This document shows positions 9,246 through 17,122 of a stretch of DNA of 64,000 bases, one piece after another. Origin of the DNA: DASPKM01 sp036402175 (GTDB lineage: Bacteria > Bacteroidota > Bacteroidia > Chitinophagales > Chitinophagaceae). How positions within the stretch are numbered: position 1 is the stretch's first letter; every line of letters starts with the position of its first letter. The position numbers and the translations under genes were made by a program. The notes below the pieces were generated by a model. It saw only the letters and a list, made by a program, of their open reading frames with translations. It was not told where the DNA came from and searched no databases. Location: positions 42,283 to 106,282 of the forward strand of contig DASWTK010000052.1 in the NCBI GenBank assembly GCA_036402175.1, in the 5' to 3' direction.

Positions 9246-9818
9246 TTATCTGTAATATCCATTTTTTTCAATCTCTTCTTTCACCTTATCGGGCACCAGG
9301 TATCTGATTGATTTTCCTTCCCTCACATTATTACGTATATGCGTAGCCGATATTTCGAGTAAAGGCGCATCCAGAATTTTTACGTTTTGATGCGCGGCTT
9401 GCTTTGGGATCTCAACTTCTGGTCTTTTATATATATAAATAGTGTGATGCTTCAGGATGTAATCAGGATTTTTCCACTTTGAAATATTCTGATAGCTATC
9501 GCTACCCATGATCACGGAAAATTCGTGCCGGGGGTATTTTTCCTGCAGATAGGCTAAGGTATCTGCGGTGTAGGATGGGCGTGGTAGCCTGAATTCGATA
9601 TCGGATGCTTTAAGACCTGGTTCGTCATCAATTGCAAGTTGCAACAGTGCCAGCCTGTGAAATTCATTTAAAAGGGTGCCTGAAGGTTTGAAGGGGTTCT
9701 GGGGAGATACTACGAACCAGACCTGATTCAGATCGGCCTGTTGCCTGATGTGATTGGCAATTATAAGATGTCCTGTATGAACCGGGTTAAATGACCCGAA
9801 GTACAAGCCTATGCGCAT
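9246..9818 (-). CDS. nadD: Nicotinate-nucleotide adenylyltransferase
   Basis: A 190-residue cytoplasmic enzyme that joins nicotinate mononucleotide and ATP to give deamido-NAD, the penultimate step of NAD synthesis. The nucleotidyltransferase motif GSFNPVHTGH (residues 8-17) and the C-terminal ISATHIR motif (the ISSTxIR signature) are present, and the length is normal. It lies 14 nt after feoA on the same strand, so the two are probably co-transcribed; no biochemical link is known. Confidence 0.96.
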   Translation of the reverse strand: MRIGLYFGSFNPVHTGHLIIANHIRQQADLNQVWFVVSPQNPFKPSGTLLNEFHRLALLQLAIDDEPGLKASDIEFRLPRPSYTADTLAYLQEKYPRHEFSVIMGSDSYQNISKWKNPDYILKHHTIYIYKRPEVEIPKQAAHQNVKILDAPLLEISATHIRNNVREGKSIRYLVPDKVKEEIEKNGYYR

Positions 9819-9832
9819 TGTATATCAGGGAG

Positions 9833-10063
9833 TTATCTGGTAATTTCAACAAATATAGCTTCAGCTTCGTTAACGCGCAAACTTAGATTATATCCGGCAA
9901 CGGTAACCGAGATTGGATCACCCCAGGGAGCAAACTGATCTAAACGGATTGATTCACCGGGAACACAACCCATTTCCATTAGTTTGAGTAGCAACTCGTT
10001 ATCCTCTATGGAGTGTATTTTGCCTTTTGAGCCCGGAGAAAGTTCTGACAACTTCTTGATCAT
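9833..10063 (-). CDS. feoA: FeoA-domain protein
   Basis: A 76-residue SH3-like FeoA protein, a small cytoplasmic partner of the FeoB ferrous-iron transporter. Recognisable features are LSELSPGSKGKI, LMEMGCVPGESI and the closing VAGYNLSLRVNEAEAIFV. It is encoded 15 kb from feoB rather than beside it and instead leads a feoA-nadD-serine hydrolase operon. The ATG is 10 nt downstream of a TAnnTTTG box on the minus strand, so the leader is extremely short. Confidence 0.9.
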   Translation of the reverse strand: MIKKLSELSPGSKGKIHSIEDNELLLKLMEMGCVPGESIRLDQFAPWGDPISVTVAGYNLSLRVNEAEAIFVEITR

Positions 10064-10087
10064 AAATCAACAACAAATGTAGCTTTG
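10056..10087. promoter_or_regulatory. Overlapping divergent promoters of ybeY and feoA
   Basis: On the plus strand TTG (10056-10058), 21 nt, TAGCTTTG (10080-10087) faces ybeY. On the minus strand TACATTTG occupies 10081-10074 and faces feoA, although no good -33 box is visible for it. The two -7 boxes share bases 10080-10081, so simultaneous firing of both promoters looks sterically unlikely. Confidence 0.55.
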
Positions 10088-10116
10088 GTTTTTGTAGCAT
10101 CATTACGATTTCCGAA

Positions 10117-10563
10117 ATGAAAAGTAGCAAGCCTGTTATTCAATTCCATTTTCAAAGTGTTTGCGCGCTGCCCGAGAGACGCAGACTGAAGAACGCAATT
10201 ATTGACATATTTGCCGACAACGGGGTTATTATCAATACATTAAACATAGTCTTTTGTTCAGATGCGTTTCTTCTTGATATCAATAGAGAATACTTGAATC
10301 ATGATTATTATACAGATATAATCACATTTAATTTGGCGGATACGGGAGCGCCGATTGATGGGGAAGTTTATATCAGTGTCGATAGAGTTAAGGAGAATGC
10401 CCGTACTGCTGGTGTTGTTTTTAACCACGAACTACACCGGGTGATTTTTCATGGGGTTCTTCATTTATGTGGGTATGATGATAAAACGAAAGCGCAGAGG
10501 CTGGTAATGGTTGATAATGAAAATCAGTTGCTGGAGAGGTATTTTGTTTCACGTGAAACCTAA
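10117..10563 (+). CDS. ybeY: Endoribonuclease YbeY (rRNA maturation)
   Basis: A 148-residue metal-dependent RNase acting in 16S rRNA 3'-end maturation and ribosome quality control. The zinc motif reads H112-G-V-L-H116-L-C-G-Y-D-D122. The third ligand of the usual H3xH5xH pattern is Asp, which I believe is common in Bacteroidota. The last codons (VSRET plus stop) lie inside a near-consensus parS site, so the C-terminus is constrained by a DNA element. It is divergent from feoA. Confidence 0.95.
   Translation: MKSSKPVIQFHFQSVCALPERRRLKNAIIDIFADNGVIINTLNIVFCSDAFLLDINREYLNHDYYTDIITFNLADTGAPIDGEVYISVDRVKENARTAGVVFNHELHRVIFHGVLHLCGYDDKTKAQRLVMVDNENQLLERYFVSRET
10545..10560. promoter_or_regulatory. 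parS-like ParB-binding site 1
   Basis: TGTTTCACGTGAAACC matches 15 of 16 bases of the widely conserved bacterial parS consensus TGTTTCACGTGAAACA. It overlaps the 3' end of ybeY. A second site lies about 960 bp downstream, and no other CACGTG in the window matches comparably. Confidence 0.8.
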
Positions 10564-10751
10564 CACGAATTGAGGATTGGGTTGGATTGGAGGAGGATAT
10601 GGAGCACGGATTTAGGAAGGATTAAGGGATTTCACGGATGAGAGTGGTTGCATTGTTATCATATTGAATAGGGTTGTTGGATCTGAATGGCGACTCTCAA
10701 TAAGTTTTAGCATGGCTATATCATATCTATTCCTGGGCATCGTCTATGTCG
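10564..10751. other. Non-coding stretch before the repeat array
   Basis: No convincing ORF or RNA. Bases 10600-10640 (GAGCACGGATTTAG ... GATTTCACGGATG) resemble, on the other strand, the ATCTGTG/ATCCGTG-type dispersed repeat also seen at 41.7 kb. Confidence 0.4.
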
Positions 10752-11460
10752 ACAACAATTGAAAATTGCTCTTGTCTTAAGGGCATTGATTCGACACTAT
10801 TAATTACACGACTGTTCCCATTGCCTGTTTGCGTGAAACCAGGCCTCGCCTGGATCTCAATCTCAACCCAAAATCGATATTATCTTACAGGCACTGACAC
10901 TACAGTATTCGATACACGACTGTTGCCACTACGTGTTTGTAAGAAACCAGTATTCGCCTGGATTTAAATGCCAACAGAAAACGGCTGTTGTCCTAAACGC
11001 ATTGATGCGGTACTATTAATTACACGACTGTTGTCACTACGTGTTTTTGTGAAAACCAGACACCGCTTGGATCTGCAACCCAACCGAAGGTCAGTCTTTT
11101 CTTGAAGGCCTTTGTGAAAACCAGACTCCACCTGGATAGACATCCCAACCGAAAGTCACTCTTCTCTTAAAGGCATTGATGAGACAGTATTCGGTACACG
11201 ACTGTTGCTAAAGCTTGTTGTGAGGAACCAGACTTCGCTCGGATCAAAACCCTAACTGAAAATCACACTTTTATTTAAAGGGATTGATGCGACACCATTA
11301 ATTACTTGACGGTTCCGACTACGCGGTTGTATGAAACCAGGCTACGCTCGGATCTAAATACCAATTGAAAATTACTGTTGTCTTAAAACCACTGATTCGA
11401 CATTATCCAACACTGACTGCTGCCACCATTTCTTGTGCGAAACCAGATGTCAACTGGGGG
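10752..11460. repeat. Array of seven degenerate ~108-bp tandem repeats with decayed parS cores
   Basis: Units begin near 10752, 10870, 10978, 11087, 11151, 11258 and 11367. Unit 4 lacks about 41 bp internally and unit 7 is the most diverged. Shared blocks in each full unit are GGCATTGAT.CGACACTATT, ACACGACTGTT, GTTTGTGTGAAACCAG and CTGGATCTAAA. The AAACCAG...CTGG part can form a small hairpin, perfect in unit 1 (CCAGGC CTC GCCTGG). The GTTTGYGTGAAACC block is a decayed parS palindrome. Short ORFs crossing the array merely translate the repeat and contain no protein signal. Confidence 0.85.
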
Positions 11461-11501
11461 GTATTATCATTTCTGGTAATCTATTCCATTAAAAAAGCCA
11501 C

Positions 11502-11517
11502 CGTTTCACGTGGAACA
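11502..11517. promoter_or_regulatory. parS-like ParB-binding site 2
   Basis: CGTTTCACGTGGAACA matches 14 of 16 bases of parS; the CACGTG centre and both GTT/AAC arms are kept. It lies 52 bp upstream of mnmG and closes the repeat array. Its context (GCCACCGTTTC) parallels repeat unit 7 (GCCACCATTTC), suggesting the same origin. Confidence 0.7.
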
Positions 11518-11554
11518 CTAAAATCCTTCACAATACGTTGCGGCCTGAAGAACT

Positions 11555-11562
11555 TACCTTTG
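11555..11562 (+). promoter_or_regulatory. -7 box (TACCTTTG) of mnmG, near-leaderless
   Basis: TACCTTTG lies only 7 nt upstream of the mnmG ATG, so the transcript would start at or next to the start codon. No good -33 element stands at the usual distance. Confidence 0.45.
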
Positions 11563-11569
11563 CAAGTCT

Positions 11570-13438
11570 ATGTTCCCAAAGTATGATGTAATAGTTGTTG
11601 GTGCGGGCCATGCCGGCTGCGAAGCTGCGGCAGCTGCCGCAAATATGGGCAGCAAGGTGCTGCTCGTAACCATGAATATGCAGACCATTGCCCAAATGAG
11701 CTGTAATCCTGCTATGGGTGGCATTGCAAAAGGACAAATCGTGCGCGAAATCGATGCAATGGGAGGATATTCTGGGATTGTCACTGATAAAAGCATGATT
11801 CAATTCCGGATGCTGAACAGGTCAAAAGGCCCTGCTATGTGGAGTCCCCGTGCGCAAAACGACCGGATGTTGTTTTCGCTTACATGGCGGCAAATGCTGG
11901 AAGAAACTCCGAATGTTGATTTCTACCAGGACATGGTAAAGGGAATTACCGTAAAAGATAATAGGGTTACCGGCGTAATTACCGGATTAGGACATGAAAT
12001 TCAGGCTTCCTGTGTTGTATTGACCAATGGAACCTTCCTGAATGGCGTGATCCACATTGGAGAAAAGAACTTTGGAGGCGGAAGAATGGCTGAAAAATCC
12101 GCCACAGGGATCACGGAGCAGCTGGTTACCCTGGGGTTTGAGACCGACAGGCTGAAAACAGGCACGCCACCGCGCATTGATGGGAGAAGTCTTAATTATT
12201 CAAAAATGGATGAACAGCCTGGCGACGACAGCATTGTAGGCTTTTCATATCTCGACGTGCCTAAGATCAGCCCTCAACAGCAAAGAAGTTGCTGGATAAC
12301 GTATACAAGTCAAACTGTTCATGATATTCTTAAGACAGGGTTTGAAAGAAGTCCCATGTTCGCCGGACGAATTGAAGGAATAGGACCCCGGTACTGCCCG
12401 AGTATCGAAGATAAAATCAACCGGTTTGCAGAAAGAGAACGTCACCAGTTGTTTGTTGAACCCGAAGGCTGGAATACGGTAGAGATTTATGTCAATGGAT
12501 TTTCAACCTCTCTGCCGGAGGATGTTCAGTACGCCGCTTTGAAGTCTGTACCTGGCTTTGAAAATGTTCGAATGTTCAGGCCTGGGTACGCCATTGAGTA
12601 CGACTATTTCCCGCCAACCCAGCTGAACCACTCGCTAGAGACAAAACTCATTGATAATCTGTTCTTTGCGGGTCAAATCAATGGTACAACCGGCTATGAA
12701 GAGGCCGCTTGTCAGGGATTAATGGCGGGTATCAACGCTCACCAGCGTGCCCGCAACCTGGATCCTGTGATTCTTAAGAGGAGCGAAGCATATATTGGGG
12801 TTCTGATAGATGACCTGATCACCAAGGGCACGGAAGAACCTTACCGGATGTTTACCAGTCGAGCTGAATTCCGCACGCTTTTGCGCCAGGATAATGCCGA
12901 TCTGCGGTTAACTGAAATGAGCTACCGGCTTGGCCTTGCATCCCAGGAACGTATGGAAAAGGTGATCACCAAAAGGGAGGGGGTAAAAAAAATAGCGGAG
13001 GTGCTGAAAGAATTCGCCATTGAGCCAGCTGAAATCAGCGTATATCTCGATCAGAAGAACTCTGCTGCGATGGCCCAAAAACAAAGGGCGGTTCAGTTAC
13101 TCATGCGCCCTAACGTGGCGCTTCAGGAACTTATGGATCATATTCCAAGGCTTGCGGCTATGCTTGAGAATTTCACGTCCGATATCATTGAACAGGCAGA
13201 AATACAACTGAAATACGAAGTGTACATCGAAAAAGAGCGGGAACTTGTAAAGCGCATGACCCAACTGGAAGAACTTGAAATACCGGAGAATTTCAATTAC
13301 GATAAGATCAATTCACTTTCAAATGAAGCGCTGCAGAAATTCAAAAAGATAAAACCCCGAACGCTGGGACAGGCAAGTCGTATCAGCGGAGTTAATCCAA
13401 GCGATGTGCAGATCCTTATGGTGTATATGGGAAGATAG
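11570..13438 (+). CDS. mnmG: tRNA uridine-5-carboxymethylaminomethyl modification enzyme, FAD subunit
   Basis: A 622-residue FAD/NADH enzyme (GidA) that, with MnmE, installs the (c)mnm5 group on wobble U34 of certain tRNAs. The dinucleotide-binding VVGAGHAGCEAA (residues ~9-20), the SCNPAMGGIAKG motif, GTFLNG and the C-terminal helical region ending in QASRISGVNPSDVQILM are all present at normal length. MnmE is not in this window. MnmH and SelD, which act on the same U34, are encoded 33 kb downstream. The gene sits directly after the parS-bounded repeat array. Confidence 0.98.
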   Translation: MFPKYDVIVVGAGHAGCEAAAAAANMGSKVLLVTMNMQTIAQMSCNPAMGGIAKGQIVREIDAMGGYSGIVTDKSMIQFRMLNRSKGPAMWSPRAQNDRMLFSLTWRQMLEETPNVDFYQDMVKGITVKDNRVTGVITGLGHEIQASCVVLTNGTFLNGVIHIGEKNFGGGRMAEKSATGITEQLVTLGFETDRLKTGTPPRIDGRSLNYSKMDEQPGDDSIVGFSYLDVPKISPQQQRSCWITYTSQTVHDILKTGFERSPMFAGRIEGIGPRYCPSIEDKINRFAERERHQLFVEPEGWNTVEIYVNGFSTSLPEDVQYAALKSVPGFENVRMFRPGYAIEYDYFPPTQLNHSLETKLIDNLFFAGQINGTTGYEEAACQGLMAGINAHQRARNLDPVILKRSEAYIGVLIDDLITKGTEEPYRMFTSRAEFRTLLRQDNADLRLTEMSYRLGLASQERMEKVITKREGVKKIAEVLKEFAIEPAEISVYLDQKNSAAMAQKQRAVQLLMRPNVALQELMDHIPRLAAMLENFTSDIIEQAEIQLKYEVYIEKERELVKRMTQLEELEIPENFNYDKINSLSNEALQKFKKIKPRTLGQASRISGVNPSDVQILMVYMGR

Positions 13439-13441
13439 GGA

Positions 13442-14938
13442 TCAGTTAATTGTCCAGCTTACATTTCCATCCTTTTCATCTTTGAGCTGAACGCCGAGCG
13501 ACAATAGTTCGTTCCTGATCTTATCAGAAGTCGCAAAATCCTTTTTCTGACGGGCTTCCTTACGGATCTGAATCAGCAATTCTACTACTCCCTGCAATAG
13601 CCCATTATTGGACGCGCGTGATGGCTGCAAGCCCAGGATATCTATCAGATAAACCTTAAACTGCGTGCGCAGCAAATTAAACGTTTTTGTTGATAACGCA
13701 TTGATTGACAAGTGTTTGTCTTTGAATGAGTTGATCACCGGCACCAGGTCAAACAAATTTGCCAGCACCTTTGCGGTATTGAAATCATCGTTCATGAACT
13801 CGTCCAGCTCAACGATCAGCTTATTTACTTTTTCGTTTAATGCCGGATCTGTTCCTTCGGCATTTCCGCTTTCCGGTTCCAGTTTGCCAAGATTATCATA
13901 TGCTTCCGACAACCGTTTCAGTCCGCGTTCGGCTGCCTGCAATGCCTCGTTACTGAAGTTGAGCGTACTGCTGTAATGTGTTTGTAAAATAAAAAAGCGA
14001 ATGGTCATAGGGCTATATGCTTTTTCAAGCAATGGATGCTGGCCGGTGAACATCTCACTCAGCTTGATCACATTGTTATAGCTCTTGCCCATCTTTTTTC
14101 CATTAATGGTGATCATGTTGTTGTGCAGCCAGTATCGGGCCGGCGCATGACCATTGCAGATAGTGCTTTGTGCTATTTCACTTTCGTGATGTGGGAATTG
14201 AAGGTCCATTCCACCTCCATGAATATCGAAAACATCACCCAGGTATTTAAAACTCATGGCAGAGCACTCAATGTGCCAACCCGGGAAACCCGCGCCCCAT
14301 GGGCTTTGCCAACGCATAATGTGTTCGGGCGGAGCCGATTTCCACAATGCGAAGTCCTGTTTATTTCTTTTTTCGTGCTGTGCCTCAAGGTCACGTGTGG
14401 TTTCTAAAAGATCATCCAGCACACGACCGCTTAATTTACCGTATTGGTGATGCTCTGCGTATTTCTTTACGTCAAAATAAACAGAGCCATTCACTTCATA
14501 AGCATAGCCCTTTTCCATGATCACCTTGATCATTTCAATCTGCTCAACAATATGGCCGGTTGCAGTAGGTTCAATCGTAGGATCAAGGTTATTGAATTCG
14601 CGCATCGCCCAATGATAAAGGTTGGTGTATTTCTGCACCAGCTCCATGGGTTCAAGCTTCTCAAGCACCGCTTTTTTAGCAATCTTGTCCTCTGCTTCGC
14701 GGCCTTCTTCTTCAAAATGCCCCGCATCGGTGATGTTGCGCACATACCTCACTTTATAACCCAGGTGGGTCAGATAGCGGTATATAACATCAAATGTTAT
14801 GTAAGGGCGCGCATGGCCAAGATGACTCTCTCCGCTGACGGTAGGACCGCACACATACATGCCTGCATGACCGGGTGTAATGGTCTTGAAAACTTCTTTT
14901 GTCCTTGTAAATGAATTATATACTTTAAGCTCGGCCAT
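13442..14938 (-). CDS. cysS: Cysteinyl-tRNA synthetase
   Basis: A 498-residue class I aminoacyl-tRNA synthetase charging tRNA-Cys. It shows the HIGH-type motif HLGH (residues 39-42), the KMSKS loop as KMGKS (282-286), and zinc/cysteine-recognition ligands Cys30, Cys225, His250 and Glu252. The C-terminal anticodon-binding helix bundle is complete. It converges on mnmG with 3 bases between the stops. Its promoter places the transcription start at about the ATG. Confidence 0.97.
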   Translation of the reverse strand: MAELKVYNSFTRTKEVFKTITPGHAGMYVCGPTVSGESHLGHARPYITFDVIYRYLTHLGYKVRYVRNITDAGHFEEEGREAEDKIAKKAVLEKLEPMELVQKYTNLYHWAMREFNNLDPTIEPTATGHIVEQIEMIKVIMEKGYAYEVNGSVYFDVKKYAEHHQYGKLSGRVLDDLLETTRDLEAQHEKRNKQDFALWKSAPPEHIMRWQSPWGAGFPGWHIECSAMSFKYLGDVFDIHGGGMDLQFPHHESEIAQSTICNGHAPARYWLHNNMITINGKKMGKSYNNVIKLSEMFTGQHPLLEKAYSPMTIRFFILQTHYSSTLNFSNEALQAAERGLKRLSEAYDNLGKLEPESGNAEGTDPALNEKVNKLIVELDEFMNDDFNTAKVLANLFDLVPVINSFKDKHLSINALSTKTFNLLRTQFKVYLIDILGLQPSRASNNGLLQGVVELLIQIRKEARQKKDFATSDKIRNELLSLGVQLKDEKDGNVSWTIN

Positions 14939-14945
14939 AGACGTG

Positions 14946-14978
14946 CAAAAATAGCTTATCTGGGTTCATTTTTTCAAA
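14946..14978 (-). promoter_or_regulatory. cysS promoter, leaderless arrangement
   Basis: On the minus strand TTTG (14978-14975), 21 nt, TATTTTTG (14953-14946) is a full -33/-7 match. The cysS ATG begins 7 nt after the -7 box, so the mRNA is expected to have almost no leader. Confidence 0.7.
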
Positions 14979-16096
14979 ACCAGGTCGGCAATAACAGGAT
15001 AATGATCAGAATAAGAAAGTTCAACTTTTTTACACTGAGTAACACGAAAGCGTTCATCGGCCAGAATGTAATCGATCCTTAATGTGGGAGAAATGCTTGC
15101 ATAAGTGCGACCGATACCCGCGCCCCGGCGCAGAAATGCATCCTGCCGGTTGCCACGGATCTGAAAATAAGTATACGAGTTGGGGACATCGTTGAAGTCG
15201 CCGCAAAGTATGGCGGGATATGGACTGTTGTCAATTTCATTGCGAACACTTATTGCCTGTGAACCGCGGATACCATAAGCCTGCCTGAGTTTTTTCACAA
15301 TTGATTTTGAGGCTTCGAGCAGGCTGTCCTCAACTTTTTTTATTTTCTCCAGGTAATGATAATCTTTTCGTCTGAACATGACCGATTGTAAGTGTGTTGT
15401 ATAGATCCTGATGGTATCGCCATTCACATTCAGATCGGCAGAAATAAGACTTTCACTTGCCCTGTATTTTGAACCGTTGTACTGCAACCTTGCAGTATTC
15501 AGTATTGGAAATCTTGAAAATATGACAGGACCTACTCTGTACAGGTTATGCGATAATTTATAATCGTCAACAAAATAATGGTAAGGATAATTCAGGGTTT
15601 GCTTTATGAAGTTGATGTTGGAATCGTATTGGGGACTGTTCGATTCAAAAAACTCCTGCAGGCAAAGTACATCCGCATCCTGCTGCTTAAGAAAATTTAT
15701 GATAGGAATGCGTTGACTTTGCTGTTGCTGTCTTGGGCGATACATCTGATCAAAATAATGCACATTCCATGTCAGGATGCGAACGGACTGTTCCTGCTTG
15801 TCGGGTTTAAAACCTGCCCGGAAGTTCCACGCATAAAATGATGAAATGTTAGGCCAGCTGAGAATCAACGTCACCAGCGAAAGAAATGCCCAGCGTGAAC
15901 CGATCAGAATCCAGAAAATCAGGAAGCCGAAAACCAGCAGTATGAGTAACGGGAACAATAGCCCAAGCAATGCTACGATCCACCACTGACCTGGATGAAG
16001 AAAAGCGTTGGCGCAGGAAAGCATCAGGAAGGATGCTATTACAATATTCGTTATGATGAAAAAGCGCTTGGTGAGCCTCCTGAAAAAACTGCCCAT
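14966..16096 (-). CDS. Membrane-anchored endonuclease/exonuclease/phosphatase-family protein
   Basis: A 376-residue protein with three N-terminal membrane helices (about residues 10-85) and a C-terminal EEP (DNase I/sphingomyelinase-like) domain. Active-site motifs are TWNVHYFD, LCLQEF (metal-binding Glu), CGDFNDVPNS and the terminal SDHYPVIADL (catalytic Asp-His). The catalytic domain probably faces the periplasm. Such proteins can be nucleases or phosphodiesterases acting on lipids; the substrate is unknown. It ends 9 nt after the rhomboid stop and probably shares its transcript. The cysS -33 box falls within its 3' end. Confidence 0.88.
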   Translation of the reverse strand: MGSFFRRLTKRFFIITNIVIASFLMLSCANAFLHPGQWWIVALLGLLFPLLILLVFGFLIFWILIGSRWAFLSLVTLILSWPNISSFYAWNFRAGFKPDKQEQSVRILTWNVHYFDQMYRPRQQQQSQRIPIINFLKQQDADVLCLQEFFESNSPQYDSNINFIKQTLNYPYHYFVDDYKLSHNLYRVGPVIFSRFPILNTARLQYNGSKYRASESLISADLNVNGDTIRIYTTHLQSVMFRRKDYHYLEKIKKVEDSLLEASKSIVKKLRQAYGIRGSQAISVRNEIDNSPYPAILCGDFNDVPNSYTYFQIRGNRQDAFLRRGAGIGRTYASISPTLRIDYILADERFRVTQCKKVELSYSDHYPVIADLVLKK

Positions 16097-16105
16097 TATT
16101 TGAAA

Positions 16106-17029
16106 TTACAAATTGTCGTCTTCTGATGCCCGCTTTAAAATTTCCTTTTCCTCATCTGTAAGGAAACGAAATCCTTTCTGATTGATCTTGTCGAGGATCT
16201 CGTCAATCCGTTTTTGGGTAACATTGGGCACTTTTCTGTAAGGACTTGTTTTACCAACTTTATAGAAATGTTTTTGCCTGACCGGATTTATCTTCTTAGG
16301 CTTATCTGGATTGAATAATGTGGTGATCCAATCAAAAAATGTATTCATCCACAGGCTCCAGTCTCTTCCTCTCCGCATCTGGAAAATGAATAAAAATCCC
16401 ATTGCTCCGCCAGCAATATGCGCCAGGTGACCGCCCGTGTTGCTTACTGGTATAGTGGCAAAATCAATGATCACAAATATCAAAGTCAGTACCCATAGCG
16501 GTATGCCTCCGTTAAGCATCGGAAAGATCCTGTAATCGGGCGCAAGCATGGTGGTAGCAACGGCAATGGCCATAACTCCGGCCGATGCTCCCTGGAGGGT
16601 TGAAATATCTGCCACCGAAACAAGCTTCGGAACGAGGTTGTACGACAATACAAAGAATGCGGCGCCAGCAAGTCCGCCATAAAGGAATATCGGGACGATC
16701 TTGCCATTTCCTGCCAGGTCCTGCATGATAAATCCAAATGCCCAAAGCCAGAGGAGGTTCCCAAGGATATGAAAAACGCCATCGTGCATGAACATATAGG
16801 TCAAAAGCGTCCACGGACGTCCGGCCATCTTTGAAAAATCTGCGGGAAGAATGAACCAGTCGAAAATATGACTGTAGTAAGCGTCCTTATTCAGGTTTGC
16901 CAGGTAATAAATAACGAAGATCATTTTGAAGATCAGGAATACGGTAGCAATGGTTATGATGAGATTAACCAGGTGATTGCCATCCTGACCCAGCATCATT
17001 TTTTTTCTGTATCGTTCCTCCAACGGCAA
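16106..17029 (-). CDS. Rhomboid-family intramembrane serine protease with C-terminal cytosolic tail
   Basis: A 307-residue membrane protease. Catalytic Ser149 lies in QGASAGVM and the partner His204 in HLAHIAGG; the oxyanion-region motif is HILGNLLWLW. After the six-helix core a ~75-residue charged tail (DPDKPKKINPVRQ to the end) carries the small helical element typical of Bacteroidota rhomboids (TDEEKEILKRAS). The start at 17029 is a TTG next to a promoter-like TGACTTTG; an ATG pair at 16999/16996 could be the real start. Substrates unknown. It lies next to a second rhomboid gene. Confidence 0.93.
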   Translation of the reverse strand: MPLEERYRKKMMLGQDGNHLVNLIITIATVFLIFKMIFVIYYLANLNKDAYYSHIFDWFILPADFSKMAGRPWTLLTYMFMHDGVFHILGNLLWLWAFGFIMQDLAGNGKIVPIFLYGGLAGAAFFVLSYNLVPKLVSVADISTLQGASAGVMAIAVATTMLAPDYRIFPMLNGGIPLWVLTLIFVIIDFATIPVSNTGGHLAHIAGGAMGFLFIFQMRRGRDWSLWMNTFFDWITTLFNPDKPKKINPVRQKHFYKVGKTSPYRKVPNVTQKRIDEILDKINQKGFRFLTDEEKEILKRASEDDNL

Positions 17030-17122
17030 AGTCAGCTCCTTTAATTTAAATGATCACTAATCTGATAAAACGCAGACCCAGCGTGAATCGTATCTTAATT
17101 TACGTTAAGTCTGACTTTTAAT

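Noticed and set aside
10746..10967. 73-residue plus-strand ORF with an internally repeated sequence
   Set aside because: It only translates two copies of the 108-bp DNA repeat; the other copies are out of frame or contain stops, so the DNA and not the protein is repeated.
10752..11460. CRISPR array
   Set aside because: Units of ~108 bp are contiguous and degenerate along their length, with no short exact repeats separated by unique spacers and no cas genes.
11365..11586. 73-residue plus-strand ORF before mnmG
   Set aside because: Runs through repeat unit 7 and parS site 2 into the mnmG start; no signal peptide, domain or start context.
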